Of a DNA stretch of 8,428 bases, positions 1 through 6,251 are shown piece by piece. The DNA lies in assembly GCA_003525525.1 (NCBI GenBank), contig DQED01000381.1, forward strand, positions 1 through 8,428, given 5' to 3'. Below the pieces are notes generated by a model, which saw only the letters and a program-made list of their open reading frames with translations, ran no database searches and was not told where the DNA came from. Source of the stretch: Desulfovibrio sp. Its GTDB lineage: Bacteria > Desulfobacterota > Desulfovibrionia > Desulfovibrionales > Desulfovibrionaceae. Positions within the stretch are counted from its first letter, which is position 1. Each line of letters starts with the position of its first letter. Both the position numbers and the translations under genes were made by a program.

Positions 1-2
1 GC

Positions 3-1397
3 GGCGCGGCCGTGCCGGGCGGTGCGGCCGGCCGGGACGCCGCCCAAAGCGACATCGCCCTGGTGGACGTGGCCACGGGCAAAAGCGTGCTGCTGGCAGG
101 GAGCGACGACTCCGAAACCACGCCGTGCTTTTCTCCGGACGGCGCGACAGTGGGCTATGTGGCCACGCAGGCACCGGGGTTTTATTACAGCGCCGCCCGG
201 GTCATGCTCGTGCCGGCGGCCGGCGGCGCACCCCGCGCCCTGGCGCAAACGCCCAACGCCCGGCCCGAACTGCTCGGGTTTTCCGCGTCCGGCGACGCCG
301 TCTACGTGCGCGAGACCTCGGGTACCGGCGCTGTTCTCCTTGCCCTGCCCGTAAACGGCGGCCCGCCGCGCCCGGTGTCGGACACGCCCCATGTCGTGTC
401 GCAGGCGACGCTCGCTGCTTCGGGCAAGGCCCTGGCCCTGGTGCTCACGGACAGCGACCTGCCGCCCGAAGTCTACGTGAGCCCGGTCGGTCGGTTCGTT
501 CCCCGGGCCGTATCCGAGGTCAACAAGGAGTACCGCGCCTTCCGCCTGGGCAGGACCGAGGTGGTGCGCTGGCGCGCCCCGGACGGGGTCGAGATCGAGG
601 GGCTCTACACCCATCCGGTCGCACCCGGCGAAGGGCCGCCGCCGCTGCTCGTCGAGCTGCACGGCGGTCCGGCCGTGGCCGCGGACCGGCAGTACCTCGG
701 CGCGCTCAACTACTATCCCCTGGCGGTCTTCGGCGAGCGCGGCTACGCGCTTTTCCAGCCTAACGTCCGGGGCTCCGACGGCTACGGCGCGGATTTTCGC
801 AAGGCGAGCCTCGGTGACTGGGGAGGCAAGGATTTCGCCGACCTGCAAAGCGGCCTGGACGCCCTCGTCGCCCGCAAGCTCGCGGATCCCGAGCGCCTCG
901 GCGTCATGGGCTGGAGCTACGGCGGCTATCTGACGGCCTGGGCCATCGGCCACACCGACCGCTTCAAGGCCGCATCCATCGGAGCCGGCATCACCAACCT
1001 CGTGAGCCAAAGCGGCAGCATGGACCTGCCGGACTTCATTCCGCTCTATTTCGGCGGCGAAGCCTACGAGCGCTTCGATGTCCTGTTCGACCATTCGCCG
1101 CTCAAATACGCCGCCGCCATCAAGACGCCCACGCTGTTCCAGCACGGCGTGGCCGACGAGCGCGTGCCCTTCACGCAGTCGCTCGAACTCTACACCGCGC
1201 TTTCCCGCCTCGGCGTTACGACGCGCCTGGCCGCCTATCCCCGCAGCGGCCACGACATCACCGAGCCGGCGCTGATCCGCGACCTCATGACGCGAAACCT
1301 CGACTGGTTCGCCCGGTTCACGCCTTCGGGGCAGGCCGCGGCCGAAAAGCTGGCCGGCGGCGCTCCGCGGCCGGCACGGAACGCTTCCGGATCCTGA
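3..1397 (+). CDS. S9-family (prolyl oligopeptidase/acylaminoacyl-peptidase-like) serine peptidase, 5'-truncated
   Basis: The frame is open from the window edge, so the true start lies upstream. The GTG at 12 has no ribosome binding site and is taken as an internal codon. Residues below count from that GTG. The N-terminal ~180 residues are the end of a beta-propeller, with a PD40-like blade (FSPDG near residue 41). The C-terminal ~260 residues form an alpha/beta-hydrolase domain: HGGP oxyanion motif at His217, NVRGSDGYG near 249-257, nucleophile motif GWSYGGY with Ser302, Asp382 in GVADERVP and His414 in SGHD. The catalytic triad is therefore complete. Family members cleave short peptides or N-blocked amino acids. 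About 460 residues are visible against roughly 600-700 for the family, so about a quarter to a third is missing. Whether it is exported cannot be seen. The next gene starts 15 nt downstream, so the two may be co-transcribed. The exact substrate class is unknown. Confidence 0.93.
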   Translation, partial: GAAVPGGAAGRDAAQSDIALVDVATGKSVLLAGSDDSETTPCFSPDGATVGYVATQAPGFYYSAARVMLVPAAGGAPRALAQTPNARPELLGFSASGDAVYVRETSGTGAVLLALPVNGGPPRPVSDTPHVVSQATLAASGKALALVLTDSDLPPEVYVSPVGRFVPRAVSEVNKEYRAFRLGRTEVVRWRAPDGVEIEGLYTHPVAPGEGPPPLLVELHGGPAVAADRQYLGALNYYPLAVFGERGYALFQPNVRGSDGYGADFRKASLGDWGGKDFADLQSGLDALVARKLADPERLGVMGWSYGGYLTAWAIGHTDRFKAASIGAGITNLVSQSGSMDLPDFIPLYFGGEAYERFDVLFDHSPLKYAAAIKTPTLFQHGVADERVPFTQSLELYTALSRLGVTTRLAAYPRSGHDITEPALIRDLMTRNLDWFARFTPSGQAAAEKLAGGAPRPARNASGS

Positions 1398-1412
1398 GCC
1401 GGGGACCGTCCC

Positions 1413-2264
1413 ATGGACACGCGCCGTCTCGCCTGCCTGATCGCCGTGTTGTGCCTGACCGTGCTTCCGGCTGCGACAGCGGCGGCGCAGGTGGGCGACT
1501 CCCGCTTCACGGCGAGCGTCACGGCGCGTTCCCTCGGCTTCGCCGATCTGCGCGAGCCAATAAGTTTCACTCCGTCAGCGCCGTTTACGGCGCAGCATCC
1601 CGGCTGGACCCGGGACTGGTCCGAGCGCCGGCTCTATGCGAGCCTCGCCTATCGCCTCGTGGACGCGGACGCCGTGGCGCTGTCCCCCGGGATTCATGCG
1701 GGCGTCGCCGTGGGACGTTTCGAGGCCCGCAACCGGGGGCTCGGGTATTACGAAGCCTGGGACACGCGGCCGGCGTTTCTGTGGGGACCGTCCTGCGAGT
1801 TGCTGCTGCGCCGTGGGCGGTCTGAGGGGCTTTTCGCGCGCCTGCGTTACGAGCTTTTTCTTGCCGCCGCGCCGGAAGGAGCCGAGGAGGTGCGCGCCGC
1901 CACGGGCACGGCCACGCCGCCTTCCGCCCGGGACGCGTTTTTCTCCTGGACGAGCCACGAGGCCACGGCCTCAGTGGGCTACGACCTTGGCAAGGTGGCC
2001 TTCGACGCCGGCCTCGCCCTGACCGCCTTTCGTCTGGACAAGCGCCTCGATCACCACATCGACCCGGCCGGGGCCACGGGCAACGCCCTGGCCGCCATCC
2101 TGGCCCTTAACGCCCAGACCAGCTGCTATGGCTACGAGCCGCGAAACCTCGTTTCCCCGTATCTCTCCGTCACCTTCCGTCCCGTTGCCGGCTGCTCCCT
2201 GGGAGCCGATTTACGACTGGGCGCTCTGCCGGACATCGCCCTGCGCTTCGCCGTATCCTTCTGA
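1413..2264 (+). CDS. Hypothetical secreted protein, probable outer-membrane beta-barrel
   Basis: I do not recognise the family. The 283-residue product starts with a typical Sec signal peptide: basic MDTRR, a hydrophobic core to about residue 20, then an Ala-rich cleavage region near 22-26. The rest has many short stretches of alternating hydrophobic and polar residues, such as RRLYASLAYRL, GIHAGVAVGRF, GLFARLRYELFL, HEATASVGYDL and SPYLSVTFRP. The last strand, DIALRFAVSF, ends in a C-terminal phenylalanine, the usual recognition signature of Bam-assembled outer-membrane barrels. The number of candidate strands suggests a small barrel of 8-12 strands. It starts 15 nt after the peptidase gene with only a weak GGGGA-type ribosome site, which suggests translation from the same transcript. 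The outer-membrane assignment is inference from the pattern; a periplasmic beta-rich protein is the alternative. Its role is unknown. Confidence 0.82.
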   Translation: MDTRRLACLIAVLCLTVLPAATAAAQVGDSRFTASVTARSLGFADLREPISFTPSAPFTAQHPGWTRDWSERRLYASLAYRLVDADAVALSPGIHAGVAVGRFEARNRGLGYYEAWDTRPAFLWGPSCELLLRRGRSEGLFARLRYELFLAAAPEGAEEVRAATGTATPPSARDAFFSWTSHEATASVGYDLGKVAFDAGLALTAFRLDKRLDHHIDPAGATGNALAAILALNAQTSCYGYEPRNLVSPYLSVTFRPVAGCSLGADLRLGALPDIALRFAVSF

Positions 2265-2411
2265 CAAATTTTTCAGACTGCTGTTGCGCGTATTTTGTTT
2301 CTTGCGAAAGATCGCCTTTGAGTGTTACGAAGAAGCTGTTGTTGTGACTAGCGATGCCGTAAAAACGCATTCTGCCGCCGCCTTCTGCCGGCGGCGTCGC
2401 AAGGAGGCTTC
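2265..2411 (+). promoter_or_regulatory. Leader/promoter region of the nickel-uptake operon
   Basis: This 147-nt gap is visibly less GC-rich in its first two thirds than the genes around it, as expected of a promoter region. TATTTT at 2291-2296 is a plausible -10 element, but the best upstream -35 candidate (TTTTCA, 2270-2275) has a short 15-nt spacer, so the promoter call is weak. A GTGTTAC element lies at 2322-2328 (see separate entry). Just before the start, gccgccg (2374-2380) and cggcggc (2389-2395) form a 7-bp hairpin with an 8-nt loop. AAGGAGG at 2401-2407 follows, 4 nt before the nikK ATG, and is the strongest ribosome site in the window. No cobalamin or NiCo riboswitch fold was recognised. 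Confidence 0.5.
2322..2350 (+). promoter_or_regulatory. Candidate NikR operator (one good half-site)
   Basis: GTGTTAC at 2322-2328 equals the left half-site I recall from comparative genomics of deltaproteobacterial NikR (GTGTTAC, a spacer of roughly 13-16 nt, then GTAACAC). The right side is poor: after 15 nt comes GTGACTA (2344-2350), matching four of seven positions. It lies about 25-30 nt downstream of the best -10 candidate, a position where a nickel-loaded repressor could block transcription. The match of one half-site is seen; the regulator is inferred from the nickel operon that follows. No nikR gene is in the window. Confidence 0.35.
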
Positions 2412-3194
2412 ATGACCCGCGCCATTTCCACTCTGTCTCTCGCCCTGACCGCGGTCCTGTGGGCCGGCCCGGCCCTGGCCCATTTCGGCATGGTCATTCC
2501 GTCCCAGGACGTGGTGACGGACAAGAACAAAGCCAGTGTCGCCATCACGGTTTCCTTCTCCCACCCCATGGAAGGCAACGGCATGGACATGGCCAAGCCG
2601 AAGAGCTTCGGCGTCGTGGACGGCGGCAAGAAGACCGACCTGACCGCGACGCTCAAGCCGGCCAAAGTCATGGACCATGCCGCCTGGACCGCGGAATACG
2701 CGTTCAAGCGGCCCGGCGTGTCCACGTTTTTCGTGGTGCCCGAACCCTATTTCGAGCCGGCCGAGGACAAGTTCATCGAGCACCTGACCAAAGTCGTGGT
2801 GCCGTCCTTCGGCGAGGAGGAAGGGTGGAGCGAGCCGGTCGGTCTTGCCGCCGAAATCGTGCCCCTGACCCGGCCCTTCGGCAATTACGTAGGCAACGTC
2901 TTCACCGGCAAGGTGCTCGTGGACGGCAAGCCCGCCGCAGGCGTTTCGGTCGAAGTGGAGTTCTACAACAAGGACAAGGCCTATGAGGCTCCCAACGAGT
3001 ACATGACCACGCAGGTCGTCACGACGGACGCCAACGGCGTGTTCAACTACGCCGTGCCCTTTGGCGGCTGGTGGGGCTTTGCGGCGCTGACCGACGCCCC
3101 GGAGACCATCGAGAAGGACGGCGCGGCCAAGAAGGTCGAGCGCGGCGCCGTGCTTTGGGCCAAGTTTGTTGAGCCCAAGCGCAAGAAGAAGTAA
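2412..3194 (+). CDS. nikK: NikK: DUF4198-type periplasmic component of nickel ECF transporter
   Basis: The 260-residue protein has a signal peptide (MTRAIS then a hydrophobic stretch) with a clear AxA site, ALA|H, giving a mature protein that begins His24-Phe-Gly-Met. The body matches the DUF4198/NikK type: SHPMEGNGMDM near residues 54-64, VPEPYFEPAEDKFIEH in the middle, and a C-terminal Ig-like/carboxypeptidase-regulatory-type segment (GKVLVDGKPAAGVSVEVEFY, then TDANGVFNYAVP). It ends in a basic KRKKK tail. NikK proteins accompany NikM in nickel transporters that lack NikN. They are thought to act on the periplasmic side, helping load or open the substrate-binding subunit; the mechanism is not settled. 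The start is fixed by AAGGAGG 4 nt upstream. It is first in its operon, and a strong hairpin follows its stop. Family assignment is firm from context plus sequence; direct metal binding by the N-terminal His is inference. Confidence 0.88.
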   Translation: MTRAISTLSLALTAVLWAGPALAHFGMVIPSQDVVTDKNKASVAITVSFSHPMEGNGMDMAKPKSFGVVDGGKKTDLTATLKPAKVMDHAAWTAEYAFKRPGVSTFFVVPEPYFEPAEDKFIEHLTKVVVPSFGEEEGWSEPVGLAAEIVPLTRPFGNYVGNVFTGKVLVDGKPAAGVSVEVEFYNKDKAYEAPNEYMTTQVVTTDANGVFNYAVPFGGWWGFAALTDAPETIEKDGAAKKVERGAVLWAKFVEPKRKKK

Positions 3195-3207
3195 GGCATT
3201 TCGGTCG

Positions 3208-3235
3208 CGGCGGGGGCGGCGCGCCGTCCCCGCCG
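3208..3235 (+). other. Strong intercistronic hairpin between nikK and nikM
   Basis: Bases 3208-3219 pair with 3224-3235 in a 12-bp stem, nearly all G-C with one G-T pair, closed by a CGCG loop. It begins 13 nt after the nikK stop in the 63-nt gap before nikM. No T-run follows, so it is not a standard intrinsic terminator. It could protect the 3' end of a nikK segment, attenuate transcription, or mark RNA processing, any of which would give more NikK than membrane subunits. The structure is seen; the role is inferred. Confidence 0.6.
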
Positions 3236-3257
3236 GGCCATTGCCCAGAGGCGAACG

Positions 3258-3869
3258 ATGCATATTTCAGAAGGCGTATTGTCCGGGCCGGTCCTGGCTT
3301 GCGGCTGGGCGCTGGCGGCCGGGGGCGTGGCGCTTGGCCTCAGGCGCGTGGATTACGACCGGCTCATGACCGTGGCCATCCTGTCGGCCGCGTTTTTCGT
3401 GGCCTCGCTCGTCCATGTGCCCATCGGGCCGGTGAGCGTCCACCTCATTCTCAACGGCCTGCTCGGCGCGGTCCTCGGGCTCGCCGCCTTCCCGGCCGTC
3501 TGCATCGCCTTGCTGCTCCAGGCGATGCTTTTCCAGTTCGGCGGGCTGGTCGTCCTTGGCGTCAACACCGTGGACATGGCGTTGCCGGCCGTTGTCTGCG
3601 CGCTCGTTTTCGGGCCGTTGTTGCGCGCCGGGGGCAAGGCGCGGCTTGTCGGCGCGTTTTGCTGCGGCTTTCTGGCCGTGCTCGGCGCGGGTCTGCTGAC
3701 GGCCCTGGCCCTGGCCCTGTCGGGCGAGGCGTTTTTGACGACAGCCAAGCTCATTTTGCTCGCGCATGTCCCCATCATGTGCGCCGAAGGCGTGCTGACC
3801 GCCATGGTGGTGGGGTTTCTGGCCAAAGTGCGCCCGGAGATGCTCGCTTCTTCGGGGCTGGCCGGGTAG
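3258..3869 (+). CDS. nikM: NikM (CbiM family): substrate-binding membrane component of nickel ECF transporter
   Basis: This 203-residue integral membrane protein has about six to seven hydrophobic segments and the invariant CbiM/NikM N-terminus MHISEGVLSGP. In structures of this family the metal is held in a square-planar site by the amino group and His2 side chain together with a later His. The matching histidines here are His2 and, most likely, His62 in GPVSVHLILNGLLG, with His53 also conserved-looking. Other family signatures are LLLQAMLFQFGGLVVLGVNTVDM (residues 85-107) and AHVPIMCAEGVLTAMVVGF (169-187). Length is normal for CbiM/NikM without a fused N domain. The ATG at 3258 is forced by the functional Met-His start, and AGAGG lies 6 nt upstream. 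Databases may call it CbiM. Nickel is preferred over cobalt because NikK and NikL flank it and CbiN is absent. Confidence 0.95.
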   Translation: MHISEGVLSGPVLACGWALAAGGVALGLRRVDYDRLMTVAILSAAFFVASLVHVPIGPVSVHLILNGLLGAVLGLAAFPAVCIALLLQAMLFQFGGLVVLGVNTVDMALPAVVCALVFGPLLRAGGKARLVGAFCCGFLAVLGAGLLTALALALSGEAFLTTAKLILLAHVPIMCAEGVLTAMVVGFLAKVRPEMLASSGLAG

Positions 3870-3888
3870 GGGTGTCCCGGGAGGCTTT

Positions 3889-4560
3889 ATGTGGAGATAT
3901 TTCGTGCGCGCCTGCTGCGTCGTGGCGGGGCTCTTGTGCCTCGCCGCGGCGCAGGACGCGTTTGCGCACCGCGTCAATGTCTTCGCCTACGTCGAAGGCG
4001 ATACGGTGCATGTGGAATGCAGCTACAGCCGTTCGGACCGCGTGCGCTTCGGCGAGATCGACGTGACGAACGCTGCCAACGGCCAGAGCTACCTGACCGG
4101 GAAGACGGACGAGCAGGGCAACTTCTCCTTCGTCGTGCCCGAGGCCGCGCGCAAGGCCAAGGCCGACCTGCGCATCCTGCTGCGGGCCGGCGAAGGCCAC
4201 CAGAACGACTGGACCGTCAAATACGACGAATACGCGGCCGCCGCGCCATCGTCCCCGGGGCAGCCCGAGGCCGCGCCGGCAACGTCCCAAAGCCACGCAG
4301 CCGTACAGGCGGTGACGGCCGTGCCTGCTCCTCGCGCGCAGGCGACCGTCGCGCCTGCGGACGCCGCCGCCATGCGCGTCCTGCTGGAGACGACCGTGGA
4401 AGCGGTGGTGGAGAAGAAGATCGCCCCCATCCGTAAAATCCTCCTGGACGAGCAGGAAAAGGGGCCCGGGCTTGCCGAGGTCGTCGGCGGCATCGGCTGG
4501 CTCGTGGGCATCGCCGGCCTTGTTGCCTACGTGAAGAGCCGTCACGGCAAGGGCGCATGA
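3889..4560 (+). CDS. nikL: NikL: membrane-anchored accessory component of nickel ECF transporter
   Basis: The 223-residue protein has the NikL layout. An N-terminal signal or membrane segment (1-26) ends in AFA|H, so a mature form would begin His27-Arg-Val. A small beta-sandwich domain resembling carboxypeptidase-regulatory/Ig folds follows (about 28-115, with TDEQGNFSFVVPEA). Next come a Pro/Ala linker (about 116-157), a charged probable coiled coil (158-191) and one C-terminal transmembrane helix (about 197-215) with a short basic tail. The globular domain should therefore sit in the periplasm, tethered to the membrane beside NikM. NikL and NikK together replace NikN in this transporter type. 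GGGAGG ends 4 nt before the ATG. Its stop overlaps the nikQ start in ATGA, implying coupled translation. Family assignment rests on architecture and operon position; sequence conservation in this family is low. Confidence 0.85.
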   Translation: MWRYFVRACCVVAGLLCLAAAQDAFAHRVNVFAYVEGDTVHVECSYSRSDRVRFGEIDVTNAANGQSYLTGKTDEQGNFSFVVPEAARKAKADLRILLRAGEGHQNDWTVKYDEYAAAAPSSPGQPEAAPATSQSHAAVQAVTAVPAPRAQATVAPADAAAMRVLLETTVEAVVEKKIAPIRKILLDEQEKGPGLAEVVGGIGWLVGIAGLVAYVKSRHGKGA

Positions 4561-5327
4561 TCGACGAACCGCTTTCCCGGGGGCCGAGCCCCGTGCACCG
4601 GCGCGATCCCCGTTTCCGGCTTGTCGCCTGTTTGGCGCTCTCCCTCGTCGCCGCACTGGCCGTAAATTCCGGCACGCCGCTCGTCATCCTCGCCGCCGGC
4701 CTGGTGATGACCGGCCTTGCCCGGCTGCCCCTGGGTCTGGTCGCGCGCCGGTTCACGGCGGTCAACGCCTTTGTGGCGTTCCTGTGGCTGGTGCTGCCTT
4801 TCACCACGCCCGGGACTCCCGTCACCGCCGCGTTTCACGGCATCGCCGCGACCCGGGAGGGCGTCGCCCTGGCCACGCTGATCACGCTCAAGGCCAATGC
4901 GGTTTTCTTCTGCGTCCTGTCGCTTCTGGCCACGATCCCGGCCCCGGCTTTGGGCGGGGCGCTGCGGGCCGTGGGCGTGCCGGACAAGTTCGCATTTCTC
5001 TTTCTTTTCACGTATCGCTATCTGCACGTCATCCATGAGGAGTACGGCCGGCTGGCGACGGCGGCGCGGCTTCGCGGCTTCGCGCCGGCCACGTCGCTTC
5101 ACGCCTACCGCACCTATGCCGCGCTGGTGGCCATGGTGTTGGTGCGCGCCTACGACCGCTCGCAGCGGGTTTACCAGGCCATGCTGCTGCGGGGATTCTC
5201 CGGCCGGTTCGCGAGCCTGGACGGCTTTCGCGCCGGGCGCGGCGATCTTGCTTTCCTGCTTGCCGCCCTGGCCGTGGCCGTGGCGGGCGGAGCGCTGGAC
5301 CTGACGTTTTGGAGGGGACATGTCTGA
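4557..5327 (+). CDS. nikQ: NikQ (CbiQ family): transmembrane T component of nickel ECF transporter
   Basis: The 256-residue membrane protein has five or so hydrophobic helices and the CbiQ-type N-terminus (SPVHRRDPRFRL, residues 11-22). Two coupling-helix motifs that contact the ATPases are clear: AARLRGF at 169-175 and AMLLRGF at 208-214, matching the Ala-Arg-Gly type signatures of ECF T components. The conserved FLFLFTYRYLHVIHEEYGR segment (147-165) precedes the first motif. The protein transmits ATP-driven movement of NikO to NikM. Its ATG lies in the ATGA overlap with nikL, preceded by AAGGG. Its end overlaps nikO by 8 nt, keeping the T component and ATPase translationally coupled. Databases may label it CbiQ; the nickel assignment comes from the neighbours. 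Confidence 0.95.
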   Translation: MIDEPLSRGPSPVHRRDPRFRLVACLALSLVAALAVNSGTPLVILAAGLVMTGLARLPLGLVARRFTAVNAFVAFLWLVLPFTTPGTPVTAAFHGIAATREGVALATLITLKANAVFFCVLSLLATIPAPALGGALRAVGVPDKFAFLFLFTYRYLHVIHEEYGRLATAARLRGFAPATSLHAYRTYAALVAMVLVRAYDRSQRVYQAMLLRGFSGRFASLDGFRAGRGDLAFLLAALAVAVAGGALDLTFWRGHV

Positions 5328-6048
5328 GCCGTTGCTCGCCCTGACCGGGGTGCGCTACCTCTATCCCGGCACGGCGCGCCCGGTGCTCGACGGCGTGGAC
5401 TTCGCCTTTCGCCCGGGCGAGCGCATCGGCCTTTTCGGCCCCAACGGTTCGGGCAAGACCACGCTTTTGCACGTGATGATGGGGCTTTTGCGCCCCGACG
5501 CCGGGGAGGTGCGCTTCAAGGGCGCGCTTGCCGTCACGGAGAAGGATTTCCGGGCCGTGCGGCGCGGCATCGGGCTTTTGCTGCAACACGCCGACGACCA
5601 GATCATCTACCCCACGGTCCTCGACGACGTGGCCTTTGGGCCGCTCAACTGCGGCCTGTCCCCGCACGAGGCCCGGGACAAGGCCGAGGCCACGCTTGCG
5701 CTGCTGGGTCTCGAGGGATTCGGCCCGCGTCTGTCCCATCGGCTCTCCGGCGGCGAAAAGAAACTCGTCTCCCTGGCCGGGGTGCTGGCCATGGATCCCG
5801 AGGCCCTGTTCCTGGACGAGCCCACCAACGGCCTGGATCCGGAAACGCGCGAACGCATCGTGTCCATCCTGGAGCATCTGGGCAAGCCGTGCATCGTCAT
5901 TTCCCACGACTGGGACTTTCTGGTCCAAGCGACGGACGTCTATTACAGCATCGAGCAGGGCAAGCTCTGCCGCAACCCCGATTTCGTGCCGCACCGCCAC
6001 GTGCACGTCCATCCCCTGGGCGACCACGCCCATCATCATCACAGCTGA
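5320..6048 (+). CDS. nikO: NikO (CbiO family): ATPase of nickel ECF transporter, with His-rich C-terminal tail
   Basis: The 242-residue ABC ATPase has all motifs intact: Walker A GPNGSGKT (40-47), Q-loop Gln89 in LLLQHADDQIIYPTV, signature LSGGE (142-146), Walker B LFLDEP with Asp166-Glu167, D-loop NGLD (170-173) and switch His196. The DDQI and DVAFGPLN segments are typical of ECF ATPases. As the only ATPase gene in the operon, it should act as a homodimer under NikQ in the cytoplasm. The C-terminal 18 residues (225-242) hold nine histidines, including a run of four, and are not part of the ATPase core. Such tails in nickel proteins often bind metal, so local Ni storage or feedback on transport is a reasonable inference. 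GGAGGGG within the end of nikQ is its ribosome site. It is the last gene of the operon. Confidence 0.96.
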   Translation: MSEPLLALTGVRYLYPGTARPVLDGVDFAFRPGERIGLFGPNGSGKTTLLHVMMGLLRPDAGEVRFKGALAVTEKDFRAVRRGIGLLLQHADDQIIYPTVLDDVAFGPLNCGLSPHEARDKAEATLALLGLEGFGPRLSHRLSGGEKKLVSLAGVLAMDPEALFLDEPTNGLDPETRERIVSILEHLGKPCIVISHDWDFLVQATDVYYSIEQGKLCRNPDFVPHRHVHVHPLGDHAHHHHS

Positions 6049-6066
6049 GCCTTCCCGCAACGAAAA

Positions 6067-6096
6067 ACGCCGTCCGCGCTTTGGCGTGGACGGCGT
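6067..6096 (-). terminator. Intrinsic terminator for the minus-strand operon (possibly used from both sides)
   Basis: A 13-bp stem pairs 6067-6079 with 6084-6096 (one G-T pair) around a TTTG loop. Read on the minus strand it is followed at once by five U residues (complement of A at 6063-6067), the classic intrinsic terminator arrangement for transcripts arriving from cheZ. On the plus strand the hairpin sits 18 nt after the nikO stop but is followed by CCCAATACG, so there it is at best a weak terminator or a 3'-end stabiliser. Confidence 0.75.
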
Positions 6097-6125
6097 CCCA
6101 ATACGCACCCCCAACTTGGAGCTGG

Positions 6126-6139
6126 GGAAGAATTCTTCC
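6126..6139. repeat. Perfect 14-bp palindrome
   Basis: The sequence ggaagaattcttcc is a perfect inverted repeat with no spacer, in the middle of the convergent intergenic region. As RNA it would give only a 5-bp stem with an AATT loop. It could be a protein-binding dyad or chance. No function is assigned. Confidence 0.4.
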
Positions 6140-6155
6140 GCTTATCTGCCGTAAG

Positions 6156-6212
6156 TTTTCCCTTTCGGGGAGGTCCAGGAGGGGCTTCGCTCCTCCTGGC
6201 CGCCGGAGGCGT
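6156..6212. repeat. Intergenic hairpin repeat block (REP-like, Desulfovibrio style)
   Basis: The core is an 11-bp hairpin, 6175-6185 with 6189-6199 (ccaggagggg... tcctcctgg, one G-T pair, TTC loop). It is preceded by ttttccctttcgggg and followed by ccgccggaggcgtc. From memory, many Desulfovibrio intergenic regions carry blocks of this form (a ...GAGGTCC hairpin followed by GGCCGCCGGAGGC). If so, it is a dispersed element that may also slow or end transcription at the convergent junction. No T-run follows on either strand. Only one copy is in the window, so repeat status is unproven. Confidence 0.45.
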
Positions 6213-6251
6213 CTCCCCCCTCAACGCTTCCCCTCAGCCCGCTCCCCCCGA

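Noticed and set aside
2265..2411. Cobalamin or NiCo riboswitch in the nikK leader
   Set aside because: The region is short and I could not find a B12-box or the multi-helix junction these riboswitches need; the only clear helix is a 7-bp hairpin next to the ribosome site.
3208..3235. Intrinsic terminator after nikK
   Set aside because: The stem is strong but no T-run follows, and nikM, an essential partner, starts 22 nt after it.
2325..3263. A 312-codon minus-strand open frame opposite nikK
   Set aside because: NikK on the plus strand has a signal peptide, an excellent ribosome site and family motifs. The opposite frame is compositionally a shadow.
2412..6048. Reading the operon as a CbiMNQO cobalt transporter
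   Set aside because: No CbiN gene, no cobalamin riboswitch or cobalamin genes nearby, and NikK and NikL are present in the order typical of nickel systems. Cobalt transport as a side activity cannot be excluded.
5029..6114. A 361-codon minus-strand open frame opposite nikQ/nikO
   Set aside because: It is opposite NikQ and NikO, which have all their family motifs. Its translation is Arg/Gly/His-rich with no recognisable domain.
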